Assembly (NCBI GenBank): GCA_032158295.1
Contig: CM063254.1
Span: 1,860,001 to 1,924,000 of the forward strand
Direction: 5' to 3'
Source of the DNA: Pycnopodia helianthoides
Lineage: Eukaryota > Echinodermata > Asteroidea > Forcipulatida > Asteriidae
DNA: 64,000 nucleotides
The notes under the pieces were generated by a model, which did no database searches, was not told the DNA's origin, and was given only the letters and a program-made list of their open reading frames with translations. The stretch's first letter is position 1. Every line of letters starts with the position of its first letter. The position numbers and the translations under genes are program-made. Shown one piece after another: positions 11,501 to 23,600 of the stretch.

Positions 11501-13074
11501 TGTGACCTGGTTTTTTGACTCTAGTCATAGGAGTGGTGGATGTTGTGTTCTTTTTAACCTGGAAAGTGTGTTGACATCTGGTGGCTTCACAGTTTACAGT
11601 TTGTTTATGAATAAGATGTGATTTATCAATATTTTATTCATGCAAATTGTTTTATCGGGTTAACCACCCATAGGGGAACCTCTGGCCAATTTTCCAATTT
11701 ATATATTTTTAATTTTCCAATTTTGCAATTTATATATTTTTAATTTTTGTGTATAAAAAACTTGGGGTAACTAATGCATGACAGTGTTTATTGATGGCCT
11801 TCGTGCCTTTTTTTAAATTGCATTTTTGGTCTTGGTGCCCAATCAACTGGCCTTGGTGCCCTCCAAAATTTGGCTTGCTCCAAGGCCAAAGTGGCCTTGC
11901 CCTAAAAATGTTGAAGTTTGAGGCCTGCACACTTACTACGGGGTCAACAGTAAAGGGATCCGGGGAGGCGCCTGATACCTTATGGTGTATACACTAGCCA
12001 GCGTGTGGTATGAAGAAAAAAAATTGCGCAGGGTCACAAAAACCTGGCTGCGAACCTGGCCAATAACAATTTATTAACATTAAATCGTTGCAGTACCCGC
12101 ATCAAAGGAAAGTGGGGTCGTTTGCTTGTCAGGACTTGGAGTACAGTAATTCTGTGAAAAATAAGGGAAGAACCATCTCACAAACTGCAACAAAAATATC
12201 TGACAAACGTTTGTCACCGACAGAATTCTGCTCTAAAACATAAATGTGCTCTAAAATATGCAAGAGTATAAGCACCCCCATAGTGATTGTTTCTATGACA
12301 ACTGAAGATGACATCATGAGGTCGAGTATATCTGAACAACTGTTGCAGCAAGTTAAATTAGCCGGCGGTTTACCAGGGTTCCGCCCTCAAGATTCCCCAA
12401 ACCACCACCAGCAGAATTTTCTGTGTTTCTGGGTCATGTTATGTCCGTGTAAAATGCCTGAACTGAAAGGGTTACTGGAACACCCCTGGTATGGTCAACA
12501 GGGGAGTTCCTGATCAGAATATGAAGGCCCCGAGTGTACACTGAGCTGTATTGCGATACAAAGTGGGTGTTGAACCTTGACATTGTGTACCATTAGGGAT
12601 GATTAGCTCCATGATTAGATCAAAGGAGTTGAGGTGAAACGCAGCTGTGTCTGCTTCCCTTACCAGATTGTAGAATTTAAAGGCAAAGTCATACCTTTGG
12701 TTTTTAGAACCACTCGATTGTTTTAATCTTGTATAAATGTAGATATATACAACAAAACTAACCTGTGAAAATATCATTTCAAAAGGTGGTAGTGTTTTTG
12801 AGATATCGCCAAAACTCTGGAGCGGTTATGTCCACGCAGGAAGAATAATCCCTAATTGGAATACACAATCTGAGAAACATTTCTGACAGAAACGTTTTCT
12901 CAGATTCAAATTTTGTGGGATAAAAACCGACATCTTTTTTCCATATCCACATCATTTTGAATTGAAATATTTCTCAAGATGCTTTGTACCATCGAAAGTT
13001 GCTGTACTTCTAACCAATCAGTTTTTATTGCCACAAATTTTTAGAGTGATTACCAATCGTATACCTTCCCTTTA

Positions 13075-13262
13075 ACTGCACCCTCCTACTGTCAGTGACT
13101 CTTGGCAACATTTTCCAGTGAGTTGACCAACCATTTGAAACCATTCCACTGCCAAGGTGTGTACGGTGGCACAACTGTGCACAGAACTCACTGTGTACTG
13201 TGTACATGCGTTCCCTCATGGTATCATTTTGCAGGCTGGCACAGTTTATCAATCATTCAAAA
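13075..13262. repeat. Fragment of TTAACCCTC piggyBac-like MITE
   Basis: Shares CTACTGTCAGTGACTCTTGG, CATTTTCCAGTGAGTTGACC, ACAACTGTGCACAGAACT and CCCTCATGGTATCATT with the complete element at 25931-26158. A third, partial copy lies at 17595-17750. Confidence 0.7.
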
Positions 13263-13688
13263 CTGGGCGCTTGTTACAATATCAGTCTGTGGTGGATGAA
13301 ATGGGTTGGGTCAAACAACAGATCAAACTTTGTGTCACTTGCATGCAAACTGCAGTTTGTCAAAAAAAGAGGACATTTCCGGGCCACAGCTGTGAAGCCA
13401 AAAACAAAGGAAATCAGCCGTACCAAAAGTTGCATGCCTGTATAAACTCAGCATTTTTAACCACTTCCTGCTGGATACTTAGAAATTTTTTATTCGGGAT
13501 TTATTTTCAATAGTGTTTTGTTTTGTGGTGTGTGTGTGTGAGTTTGTAGTGACATTCAAACCGTGGACTTACAACAAAAGGGACAATAGGTCCACGTTTG
13601 CTATCACAAAGGAAAACAATGAGGTCCACGTTTGTCAGGACAAAGAGTTGAACAAAGGAGGGTCCACGATTGCAGGTCATTACACACT

Positions 13689-13742
13689 GGTGTGGTGTGT
13701 GTGTGTTGGGGTGTGTGTGTGTGTGTGTTGTGTGTGTGAGAA
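13689..13742. repeat. GT microsatellite
   Basis: GT-rich tract interrupted by GGGG and TTGT. A shorter GT run lies just upstream near 13525-13540. Confidence 0.8.
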
Positions 13743-13784
13743 TAATTGTTGTCACAGTAAAGCCATGACTAAACAAAATTAAGT

Positions 13785-14195
13785 AATAGTGGCTTCTTAT
13801 ATAGCGCTCATATCCGTCACTCAAGGCGCTTCAACAGTCAGTATTTTCCTACAAGGTATATATGTGGAGCTACTTTTTGAAGTTTGAGACCTATTCCTTT
13901 ACATAGCACAATGTAATAGTTTCCAAGGTGCTGTGGCACAATATGCTGCCAATCAAACCAGGAACACCGGGGCAGACCCCTTCTCTTTTCGATAAGTGCA
14001 CTGGGTTCTTTTATGTGCATTACACAACACACGGGACCAACGGCTTTACGTCCCATCCGAAGGACGCAGCAATAATGGTTAAGTGTCTTGCTTAAGGACA
14101 CAAGTGTCACGACTGGGACTCGAACCCACACTCTGCTGAACAGAAACACCAGAGCTCGAGTCCGGTGCTCTTATCCGTTCGGCCACGACACCCAA
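13785..14195 (-). mobile_element. tRNA-derived SINE, Leu/Ser-like head
   Basis: Read on the minus strand from 14195, the head has an A-box-like GTGGCCGAACGGATAAGAGC and a B-box-like GGTTCGAGTCC about 55 nt later, consistent with a class II (long variable arm) tRNA ancestor. A long non-tRNA body follows (CTTAAGCAAGACACTTAACC, then AAAAGAACCCAGTGCACTT). The 3' end GAGCGCTATATAAGAAGCC near 13795 resembles LINE-derived tails. It is not a functional tRNA, because no cloverleaf closes. Confidence 0.75.
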
Positions 14196-14409
14196 CAAAT
14201 GCTCACATAAAATACATAATTTATCATTTTGGTGTAAAATGTATACTACAATTTATGTTCTCTAAAAAAGTGTTGTGGCTTGATTTCACAAAACACTAAG
14301 ATTCATCTCAGTATGAGTTGTGAGTCTATTGTCATAGTAACATCACAATTTGCATAGAGCAAGTTCAGACAAGGACAGCCATTCATTAATTGTTAGTAAA
14401 ACCACAGAG

Positions 14410-14790
14410 CAAGGAACAGATATAACTTGACTCGAAAAAAACTTGTAAAATATACTTTTTGATCACAGATTTACATAAAACTTACACGGTATAATGATGA
14501 TGATAAAAGAAAACATCCCTTGAAATATTTCTGTCTGAAATGTCATATTTGATGAGGAATGAATAAACTAATTTTCCGATTGGAGTTTATTGCTCAGTGA
14601 GCATTTTATTCATTTGTTGAATCTATATGATTTCATGCAAATGTGTAATCGGTTTTTCACTATTTTCTTGTGACCCAGATGGTCGATCGATCTCAAACTT
14701 CTACAGGTTTGTCATGGTGGATTACATAAAGTGCTTACAATGCCAGCAACTGTTTTGTTAGCAAAAACCAATTCTGTAATGTTCCTTTAA
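14410..14790. mobile_element. TTAA-type MITE (AAAGGAACATTACAG family), left end truncated
   Basis: Right terminus CTGTAATGTTCCTTTAA at 14774-14790. The body (ACTTGTAAAATATACTTTTT, ATTTCTGTCTGAAATG, GATCGATCTCAAACTTCTAC) is shared with copies at 38178-38566, 62986-63376 and 63405-63800. The left 20 bp of the family is absent. Confidence 0.75.
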
Positions 14791-17700
14791 GATAACATGT
14801 ATGTCAAATTCAGCCTCTACAAAATGTACCCTAATTTTCAGATTATTAGCTGCGGCTTATGAATTTGATTGTCATGCCAACAAGGAGCTCCATGTCCAAC
14901 ACAGCAACATGTCAAGTAAGCTTTGGCAATTTGGACTCAAATTAATAATGGCAACGGTGTGTTGTTTCAGTGTGCTAAAGTCAAAAAACACAATCTTATT
15001 TGTTTTAAAATTTAATTTTGTTGTCAGAAAGTCACAAGGAAAAGAAGAAGAAGAAGACGGCCTCTAAAAAGAAAGCAGGCGTGGACGCCAAACATGTTTT
15101 TGTTTTTTTGTGGCCCTGTGTACATGTATTTCACCCAACCCAACATTGTACACTGTCCTTCTTCGGTACATTGCCCCCCCCCCCCATGCACATAGTACTG
15201 TACACTCAAAACAACAAAAGAGCATGCATGTTTTCTCAATATCAAATAAATTGAATAGAGTTTTATTGATAGCCAAACAATTACATCACTAGGTAGGGTT
15301 GAAGTTCAATCACACAATGTACACACCTACATGTACATGTATGTGCGCATTTATATTTATAAAAACCAGGTCCATGTAGAACTGCAGATTAAATTTGTCT
15401 AATAACGTGTAAACAAATTCCCTAACAGGACCAACTTTAAATCAATTTAATATTCCAGAGAATCATGTCATTGTCTGTATTGCATTTCAGCATGAGGGGT
15501 GCAAACTCAGGCCTTGAATTTCATCTTTGAGGCGAGCAGGTCATTCTCATTTTGCAAAGGGCATCTCCGTTGAAAAATCTTTCAGTCAATGGTCGGGGGA
15601 GCGGAGGCAAAGACCGGGGAGAAAGAAACGAAGTTGCAATGGCATGGAATATTCAGGCATCGGCTAGTATCACTACCATGGTGATCAAGAAATTATATTA
15701 TCAAACAACATCATACACTATTACATAAGACATTGGAATGTGTGTGAATAGGACAAAACAAACTCAACAAGTGGTTTTGCCTTAAAAAAAGCAAACAAAC
15801 AACAACAACAATTGTTACATAATTATGCGGTGTAAACTGTACTTGTACTCACCAGTTAAATGCAATCCTTAAAAAAAACCAGCTAAATTATCATTTCCAA
15901 AGTGCCGGTAGGCATCCTTGACACACATGTACCCGGCAAAAGAGCTTTTTTGATTAAACAATTCTTCTTGTTGTGAGATCAGTGTGTGTTCTGTGAGTGT
16001 GTAATGGCAGCTATAGATGTTAAAGTGAACACATAATGTGTTCAGTGAGGCAAACAGTACACAATACAATATTTCATACCTTTCACAACACAGACTTTAT
16101 TTGGTACATTCCCCCTTTTTTTTTCACTTTATCCCGTGTGCTCCCATGCACCACTTGCTTTCCAGTTTCCTGTCTGATTGGGCAAAGTGCCATACGACTC
16201 ATTAACATAATAAGGACACGTTGCATTGGCTCCCTGCACTACCAATCCCCCATCCACACCATGGAGTGACAAATGCTCGCATATTACTGGTCCACCGCCT
16301 ACAATTTAATCAATGTGCGTTTACATGTCATGTACATGTGCATCAATTATCCAGGGCTCATTGAATTATGTACATGACCGGACTTGCTCTAGGGGTTTAT
16401 TTGTGTTTATTTCCTTCAACTAAAACAAGAATGATTTTTACATTTAAGAACAATAATAAGGCATCTGATCTTACTTTGTGTACAATGTATGTACAGTGTA
16501 TATGTGTACAGTGTATTTCTCAAAATGCAGGGTCATCCTTGAGTCATGACTCCCATAAAGAAATTGTGTAATTTCTATCGGAAAGCTTATTTGTTAAAAA
16601 GGCGGTTATGGTACAGTAGTACGCATCCAGCAAAACGATTTGGTCTGATAATGCCTCCTGTCCATTAGAAATCAATAAAAGTATGTAGACAAATTTGTCC
16701 GTTTGTGAAGGCTGGGTCCAGATATTAATTTCTTTCTAGTGCGCTATGATCTTGATGGAATAGCGCCTTATAAATTTTAATTGTTATGTTATGTGCGGTT
16801 GGTAGCCGCTGTCACCTCGCTAAACGTGGATGGATTCAACATTCTTTTATGGAAAAATCACAATAGTTTTTTTTGCTGTTTTTCCTAACAAGTAGACAAT
16901 GTATTCAGCTGAAACTTTCACAGATGACTTTGTAATCTGTCTTGATAATTTGATAACAAATCTATGACCCTACCGTTAAAAATCTATATTAAATCATAAT
17001 GTAATATCGTATCTTAAGCTGTCTAAACGAGGTAGGGGTGGATGATACCAGGATTAATAAAATATTGATACTTATTGTAGCCATAAAAACAACCGATGCG
17101 GAAGTAACAAAAAAAGCACTCTTGTTTCCAGGGGGGGGGGTGAGGAGGTCATATCAAGGGATGGTAATAAACAGGACAATAGCAACAGGGGGAGAGGCAG
17201 GTAAAATGTGTTTGGGAGGAAAGGATAATGGGAATGAAAAAAAAGAAAGTAATTAACGATCAAAACAAAAACATTCGAAAACAGAGCACTGACTTGTACT
17301 AAGTACAACCATTTTGGAAGTGGGTAGTGGGCGGAACATATGTAAATAAGGGCATGGGAAAAGTAATAGAATTTACAATTATTTACAACTAGAAAAAACA
17401 AAGTGTCCACATTTGCAAGAATGGTAACGGCATTTCCTAAAGAACTATGACGATTATAGTATACATGTACTTTCTAAATTAAATTAAACTAAATGTCGCT
17501 CCATTATAGAAAGAATAGTTTGTTGTACAGTTTTGGTCCAGAAATACTTGGGAATTGCACAAGAATATTCAGATTTAATGCATAAGCTTGGTTAACCCTC
17601 CTACTGTCACTCATGTCATGACTCTTGGCAACATTTTCCAGTGAGTTGACCAACCATTTGAAACCATTCCACTGCCACGGTTGTGTACGGTGACACAACT

Positions 17701-17902
17701 GTGCACAGAATTAACTGTGTACATCTGTGTACAAGCGCGTAGTCGCTGAACGGGGTATAAGTACGCAAGCGCCGCGGTCCCAGCATGGATGCAGTAATAG
17801 TACAAGTACTTGTAGTGATGATGAGCATGTTGAAGGTTTATAATAATTTTTCTTTTTGGAGAGAGTTTCTTAATCTAGATTGATATTTCATCAATCAATT
17901 TA

Positions 17903-18685
17903 TATAGGCCTAGAGCATGAACGCATATTTGTCTTTTTAAAGTATCAAGCACATTAGAAAACTTCGAGGTCCAATCTTAAAAACCAATTAATTTGGGATA
18001 AGATAAATTGTGGCTAATGTGACCGTATAATAAATAAACAAGACTCTCGCACATAGATAGTGGTTTATTCGATACAAAATGATGATTTTTTTCAAGAAGG
18101 AGCCAGTTTAGCTCCATTTGTTTCATATTAACAATCAGAAAGTTAGATAATTGCCACATGGAAACTAAAACTGAAGAAACCATAACTGTGTATGAATCAT
18201 ATCAGAAATGACTGATTAGTTACACACGAAACAGAAAAACTCAAATGTAAAATAGAGAAAAGGGAAGACTATAAGCAGGAAAACGTAACATATAGGCCTA
18301 GAGCATGAACGCATATTTGTTTTTTGAAAGTATCAAGCACATTAGAAAACTTCGAGGTCCAATCTTAAAAACCAATTAATTTGGGATAAGATAAATTGTG
18401 GCTAATGTGACCGTATAATAAATAAACAAGACTCTCACACATAGATAGTGGTTTATTCAATACAAAATGATGATTTTTTTTCAAGAAGGAGCCAGTTTAG
18501 CTCCATTTGTTTCATATTTACAATCAGAAAGTTAGATAATTGCCACATGGAAACTAAAACTGAAGAAACCATAACTGTGTATGAATCATATCAGAAATGA
18601 CTAATTAGTTACACACGAAACAGAAAAACTCAAACGTAAAATAGAGAAAAGGGAAGACTATAAGGCTAAGCAGGAAAACGTAACG
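17903..18685. repeat. Recent tandem duplication, two copies of about 390 bp
   Basis: Copy 1 starts at 17903 with ATAGGCCTAGAGCATGAACG and copy 2 restarts with the same sequence at about 18293. They stay nearly identical, with a handful of substitutions and short indels, through GGAAGACTATAAG...GCAGGAAAACGTAAC. The copies abut directly. No coding potential seen. Confidence 0.9.
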
Positions 18686-19094
18686 AAAAGGTTCAGTCAG
18701 CCAACGAATTTATTCCTAAAAAATTCATACAGGCAATCACAAGAAAATGTTAGCCCAGGTTGGACTCCTCCATTGCATACACCGCGACGTGTAACGGATA
18801 CTGACGTCCTACCAGGGCTAGAGAAAATGTCAAAAACAAACAATTAACAACTTTGAATTCAATCAAATTTAATCTAATTAATTGAGCATTGAAGTTTACA
18901 CCTACACAGAAAAACAAAACCCAAACAAAAGGTGTTCACCCTTGTTGGCCCGAAGACTTATACAATATATTGAAGTTTGTATTTAAAAAAATAATATAGG
19001 CCTACAGGCCTAAAATACTATTTTGAAAGCAGCATGATCAAGTAATATAAAATATGTGTCAGTGTTCGGTTTTTTGGCAGACTACACCACTTAC

Positions 19095-19174
19095 CTGTGA
19101 AAGGAAATCCAATTTTCTCGTCCGTACACAGCTCCTGAAGAAGAGCAACCTACCGCAACACAAACCTTTACCAT
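19095..19174 (-). CDS. THAP-domain protein, first coding exon (half of the zinc finger)
   Basis: The minus-strand ATG at 19174 opens MVKVCVAVGCSSS, then after eleven residues ISFHR, ending in phase 2 at a perfect donor CACAG|GTAAGT (19095/19094). This is the N-terminal half of a THAP domain: C-x4-C near the start, then the hallmark SFHR preceding the conserved FP. THAP domains bind DNA and use a C2CH zinc site; the later Cys and His must come from a downstream exon that I could not find between 9.8 and 19 kb. CpG-rich sequence upstream (19260-19400) fits a promoter. The exon sits inside the long first intron of the SIMC1-like gene, same strand. It could be a host THAP gene or the start of a decayed THAP transposase gene. 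Confidence 0.6.
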
Positions 19175-19259
19175 AGTTGCAGCATAAAACTTGTGTTTGA
19201 CTACGTGTCATCCCTTGTTTTACATAACGAAACCTTTAAATACGGCAAAAAACGGAGCA

Positions 19260-19400
19260 ATATTTTTCCACGACCCCGAAAATCATTTATTTGCGTTGCG
19301 TGCAGACTTGTGCGCCACCTCGCCGTTTAAATTCAAACGCCCCACTTGCAAACGCGCGCGTTTGCCACATTTACGCGCAGTCGTCCTATCCAGTCAGTAT
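19260..19400 (-). promoter_or_regulatory. CpG-rich stretch upstream of the THAP exon, candidate promoter
   Basis: Locally rich in CG dinucleotides (GCGTTGCGTGCAG, AAACGCGCGCGTTTG, TTTACGCGCAGTCG) within otherwise CpG-poor AT-rich DNA, 90-230 bp upstream of the THAP ATG. Inference only; no TATA box was assigned. Confidence 0.35.
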
Positions 19401-19608
19401 AATGTAGATCAATGGTTCCAACTAAAACACGATACCCTTGAAATGCTTTTCGTTATGTGCTCTGACTTGAGGACTGTTGAAGATACTTGAATTGTTCTAA
19501 CAATTATGCTTTACAGACATGGTTCATTCGTGTTTCCAATCAAAACTTCAAACAATCCAGCAGATGTCAACACACTTTCCAGGTTTAATAACAGAACCCT
19601 GCACTCAC

Positions 19609-19829
19609 TCCTATAGATAGTTCCCAGTAGACGCCATCTTTACGGGCAAAGTGCATTTTGGCTTGCAGGTGCATCAAGCGCACGCGTTGTTCACTGACCA
19701 ATCCTGCAATGAGTTTCGTGAAATGCGCGCGTGTTGCACGCCGTTCTCACACGAAACGCACGACTGTTTGTTCTTAACTGCCCGTAAAGATGGCCGATTT
19801 ACGCCATACTGCAACCTATCTATTGGGTC
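19609..19829. mobile_element. MITE with CCATCTTTACGGGCAA arms, copy 1
   Basis: The left side has TAGATAGTTCCCAGTAGACG then CCATCTTTACGGGCAA. The right side has TGCCCGTAAAGATGG then CAACCTATCTATTG, giving inverted arms with a GC-rich interior (CACGCCGTTCTCACACGAAA). A second copy lies at 21698-21931. Confidence 0.7.
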
Positions 19830-20079
19830 ACAAAACCAGGTCATAAAACTAGAAATACACAGCCACCCAGTGAAGCAAGAGTATTGCAAACTGAAACACT
19901 ACCTCCATGGTAACCAAGGAAGTATCATAACAAACTGCAGATGATTAAGAAGTAATTGGATAATAACGAAGGTGTCAATCATTCAGGACTGGGCTGGATA
20001 GTGTCTGGGGCTAACAGTAAAACTAAAGAAAGAAAAGGATGTCCGATTTTTTAGATTTTTGTAAACTGTGGCGTTTAGG

Positions 20080-20465
20080 GGTCAGGGCTCGCCCTAAACA
20101 CTAGCCCGGCGTACATGTACATTACATTGTCTAGTAAAAAATGCTCTGGGCTATTAAACATCACTTCTCAACTTGCCCTGTGGGCTACTAAAAACTGTGC
20201 AACCTACTTGTTTAAAATGCTCATTTCTTCCTTTTCAGACGTGAATAATTAATGTATAAAATGTGTTAATCGTTATTGAGTGTGTGAATAAAACTTTATT
20301 TGATCTTTAAACTGGTTGTGATCGTTAACGTTAACTCATCAGAACATCACATTTATGGCAATTCCTCAAATCTGGGCTACTAAAACTTCCTGGTGGCAAG
20401 TAAAATGCACAGTTTACTAGCCCGGTGGGCTACTTTACAAAAAGCTTAAGGGCAAGGCCTGAGGG
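20080..20465. repeat. Repeat with GGGCTCGCCCTAAAC / CTTAAGGGCAAGGCCTG ends
   Basis: Begins with AGGGCTCGCCCTAAACACTA and ends with a partly complementary CTTAAGGGCAAGGCCTG. The phrases CTAGCCCGG and GGGCTACTAAAA occur several times inside in both senses. Probably a decayed interspersed repeat; boundaries approximate. Confidence 0.4.
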
Positions 20466-21697
20466 TATTAAAGGTATTAATCATTGATAATACTTCAGTT
20501 CGGGGGAATTTGAAATTTTTTTATTTTAAAAAGAGAAGAAAACTTAATAAAAAGTCGAGTAGCCGGCGCTTCTGAACAACTCTGTTGGCTAAGTGTCTTT
20601 TGAAGTAATTTTTTTTTAATTTACAAGTTCTTTGTTTACTGTTTGCCCGCATCTGTGCAATACTTTAATAACTTTGATGATGTTTTCAATGTTTTGTTTG
20701 GGTTTATATTTGTTCAATGTTTTCAAATTTGACGCACTTTCTGTATTTTCAAAACTTACTCAAAATTGAATCGCTTTTGACCTTTGGATCACTGGATTTA
20801 AGCTGATTTATATAATTGTTTCCCAAGATGTATTGTGGTATATTTTAGTCTTGGTGTAGTTTTGTAGTCTTTGTTTATTTGTTATTTTGCGTGCTACAAT
20901 AAAGGCAAAACACATTGAATGCTAGAGGGCGTTTCAGAACAATGCGAAAAGGATAACCACCCTCTATCGGTGAAAAATACCAGGGCATTACGCGAAAGAA
21001 TAAAAAATGTTAGAAAGGCCTTGACCAAAGACTAAACTAGTCTGCGCATGCTCGTGTAAAAAATTCCTTGAAATTGCAAGTACCATCATCGTTGGTGCAC
21101 GCGTTATAGCCGTATACAGCAATGTCGTTGTTGGTAAACACGCAAAAGCCTGACAGCACGGTCTGTGGAAGTTTGTTTGGCTTGCTTTATACTAAAAACT
21201 GCACAATGTGTAAGCTTTATTTTACAAATGGATGAAAAAAGGATTGTTTTATTGAATGAATGTAAGATTTGTTTCTTCTTGATTTTGTTTTGTTCAGTGT
21301 TGTTGATTTGGTTTTTTTTTTGGGGGGGGGGGGTGATTGCACGAAAGTCAAACTGCTGTGATGAAGAAGCAACCTTTTCAATCAAATGCGTGTGTGTGGG
21401 ATTTTTTAACTCAAAATATTTTGTCTGAAAAACTGAATCGGAAGGTTACATACAACCGACCGTTTTCAGAAACGCTGCCACGTTTACAAAAGTAACTGTA
21501 AATGCACAGGCATAAAAAAAGTGTATTCAATCATGGAACAACAATGGTTTTGTCTTGAAGGATTGTGTTTCTTAAATTGTACATTAAGTTGCAAATAATT
21601 GTGACTACTTTTAGTTTTATAGTAGTTGTGGCATAGTTGAAAAGTGGCAGTCTCGACTAGGCATAGCATTCAATAGACAATGTAGGAAATCAGGAAT

Positions 21698-21931
21698 CAA
21701 TAGATAATTCCCAATAGATGCCATCTTTACTGGCAAATTGCATTTTGGCTTGCAGGCGCGTCAAGCGCTCAAATTATTAACGCAGCTGGGTTGTTCACCA
21801 ACCGATCGTGCAACGAGTTTTGTGACATGTGCGCATGCTGCACGCCGTTCTCACGCGAAACGCATGACTGTGCGTTCCAAGTTGCCCGTAAAGATGGCCG
21901 ATTTACGTCATATTGCAGCCTATCTATAGTC
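21698..21931. mobile_element. MITE with CCATCTTTACGGGCAA arms, copy 2
   Basis: Same layout as the copy at 19609-19829, including the CACGCCGTTCTCACGCGAAA interior and the TGCCCGTAAAGATGGCCGAT right arm, with point differences throughout. Confidence 0.7.
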
Positions 21932-22892
21932 ACAAGCGACTAGACAAGTAGGAATCAATAGTCAAGACTAGACATATAAATCAATAGCTGCGACTTTGAC
22001 ACACTAGTCGCACTAGTCACCCAGACCTAATAAATAAACCAGAAATGTACAGTAGTTACCAGCCTGGTAGTTACAAAAAACAAAACAAAAAATTATATGA
22101 AACAATTTGTTAATACAAAAACGTAGATTCAAAGAAGTGAGTCTTTAAAAGTCCCTTGAACATCTTAACCGAGTCAGCTTGGTCAGTGATTCCAAAAATT
22201 ACATGAAAGAAATTGCAGTAGACTGTCATTGACACTTCCTTGAACTAATAATTAGACATTTTACAACACTACAAAGCACATACACACGTACATTGCACAG
22301 TAACCTTGATTTAAACAAAATGAGAATCATTCACTAACACACTAGTACCCAGACAGCCCATAATACCCGTGTACTGTACAGGTTTTTGTATTGTGTACAA
22401 ATGTATTGCCTAACTGTGATCATAGTAGGCACGATATATAATAATTGTGCACATTACAAAAACGTGCGTACAATACAAACTAACTGGGTAGGTGTTTGTG
22501 CACTGTGTACTGTTTACATTGTCAAGATCAGTCAATTAGGGGGCATGGGGGTCATAGTTCTTTACTTTACATTCTGCACTACAGTCCCCCCTCCCTCCCC
22601 GCCCCCCCCCCCCCCCTAATTATTCGCCAATCTACAGTGTACATCAATCACTTCATTCAAGAGTCGCATCTACTCATCTATTTTTAGAATAATATATTTA
22701 TTGAACTTTAAATTTGTTTCTTTTTATGGCCAGATAAATAAAGGTGCATGGTGCTGGTAACCTCTCCCCTTTTTGTATCTTTTTATCTTTTTTTTTAATC
22801 TATTGTGTTTTATTTAAAGGACATTTAAATTTCTGTAGTGTTTTTATTTGCTTTTTTTCATACTTGTTCTTTGGCTATTTTGCTTTATTGTT

Positions 22893-22985
22893 TTTTGTAC
22901 AGTGCTTTGAGGCTCTGCATAAGGCGCTTAATAAATATATTCTATTATTAATTATTATTATTATTATTAATATCATTATTACAGG
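22893..22985 (+). repeat. SINE/LINE-like 3' tail with ATT repeats
   Basis: TTTGTACAGTGCTTTGAGGC, then AAGGCGCTTAATAAATATAT, then an (ATT)n run. This is the typical 3' tail shape of LINE-mobilised retroposons. The 5' body was not resolved. A similar tail in the other orientation lies near 53155-53240. Confidence 0.55.
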
Positions 22986-23155
22986 GGTAACAGTTAATGC
23001 TAAACGTCCAAAACTTTCACACGTGTAAAAGGAGGTACAAATTTACGCTAAAAAAAATAGCATACAGGTGAGTGGGCAGTGAAAAACAATGTGGAAATCT
23101 TTTGGTTGTACAGCTTGTTTGGATCGTGTGGAGTGCGATGCCCTACCAGCATGAT

Positions 23156-23398
23156 GGCCCAATTTCATAAGCAACAAAAATTTGCTTAGCATGAAATTTC
23201 TTCCTTGATAAAAACAGGGTTACCAACAAAATTTCCATGTGTTGCATATTGCTTGTTACTGGTATTCAGCTGTTGTTTGCTTATCCTAAAAATCAGTGGA
23301 AATTTGGGTTGGTAATCCTGTTTTTATCAATGAAGAAATTTCATGCTAAGCAAATTGTTGTGCTTAGCAGCTCTATGAAATTGGGCCCTGATCTCTTG
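23156..23398. mobile_element. MITE, GGGCCCAATTTC family, copy 1
   Basis: GGCCCAATTTCATAAGC at the left is mirrored by TATGAAATTGGGCCC at the right; the arms continue through TTTGCTTAGCATGAAATTTC and its complement. Other copies lie at 46291-46483, 52695-52945 and 55069-55262. Confidence 0.8.
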
Positions 23399-23600
23399 GC
23401 CGAGTCCCATATATAACCTGCAGGTTTGAGGTCTAATATCCACAAAAAATTGCGATTACTGGTTTCCAAAGTCTATCCTGTAGGACTTCTGCTTCGCTTT
23501 TATTCCACATTGTGATGCGATCAAGCTAAATAAGTCTTTTGTCGACCCTTGTCAATTTTGTTTTTGTTTTTATCTATTTGGAAGAAGTACATTCTCAGCT

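Noticed and set aside
13513..13824. Open frames on both strands over GT-rich sequence
   Set aside because: Driven by the microsatellite composition.
14116..14195. Possible tRNA-Leu or tRNA-Ser gene on the minus strand
   Set aside because: Class II-like head but followed by a long SINE body, and no closed cloverleaf; a related head occurs at 47039.
18755..18830. Possible second exon for the THAP transcript, with frames giving LVGRQYPLHVAVYAMEESNLG or SPGRTSVSVTRRG
   Set aside because: The acceptor TTCTCTAG is reasonable and phases can match, but neither frame resembles the second half of a THAP domain (no FP, W or C-x2-H). I could not choose a frame, so it was not annotated.
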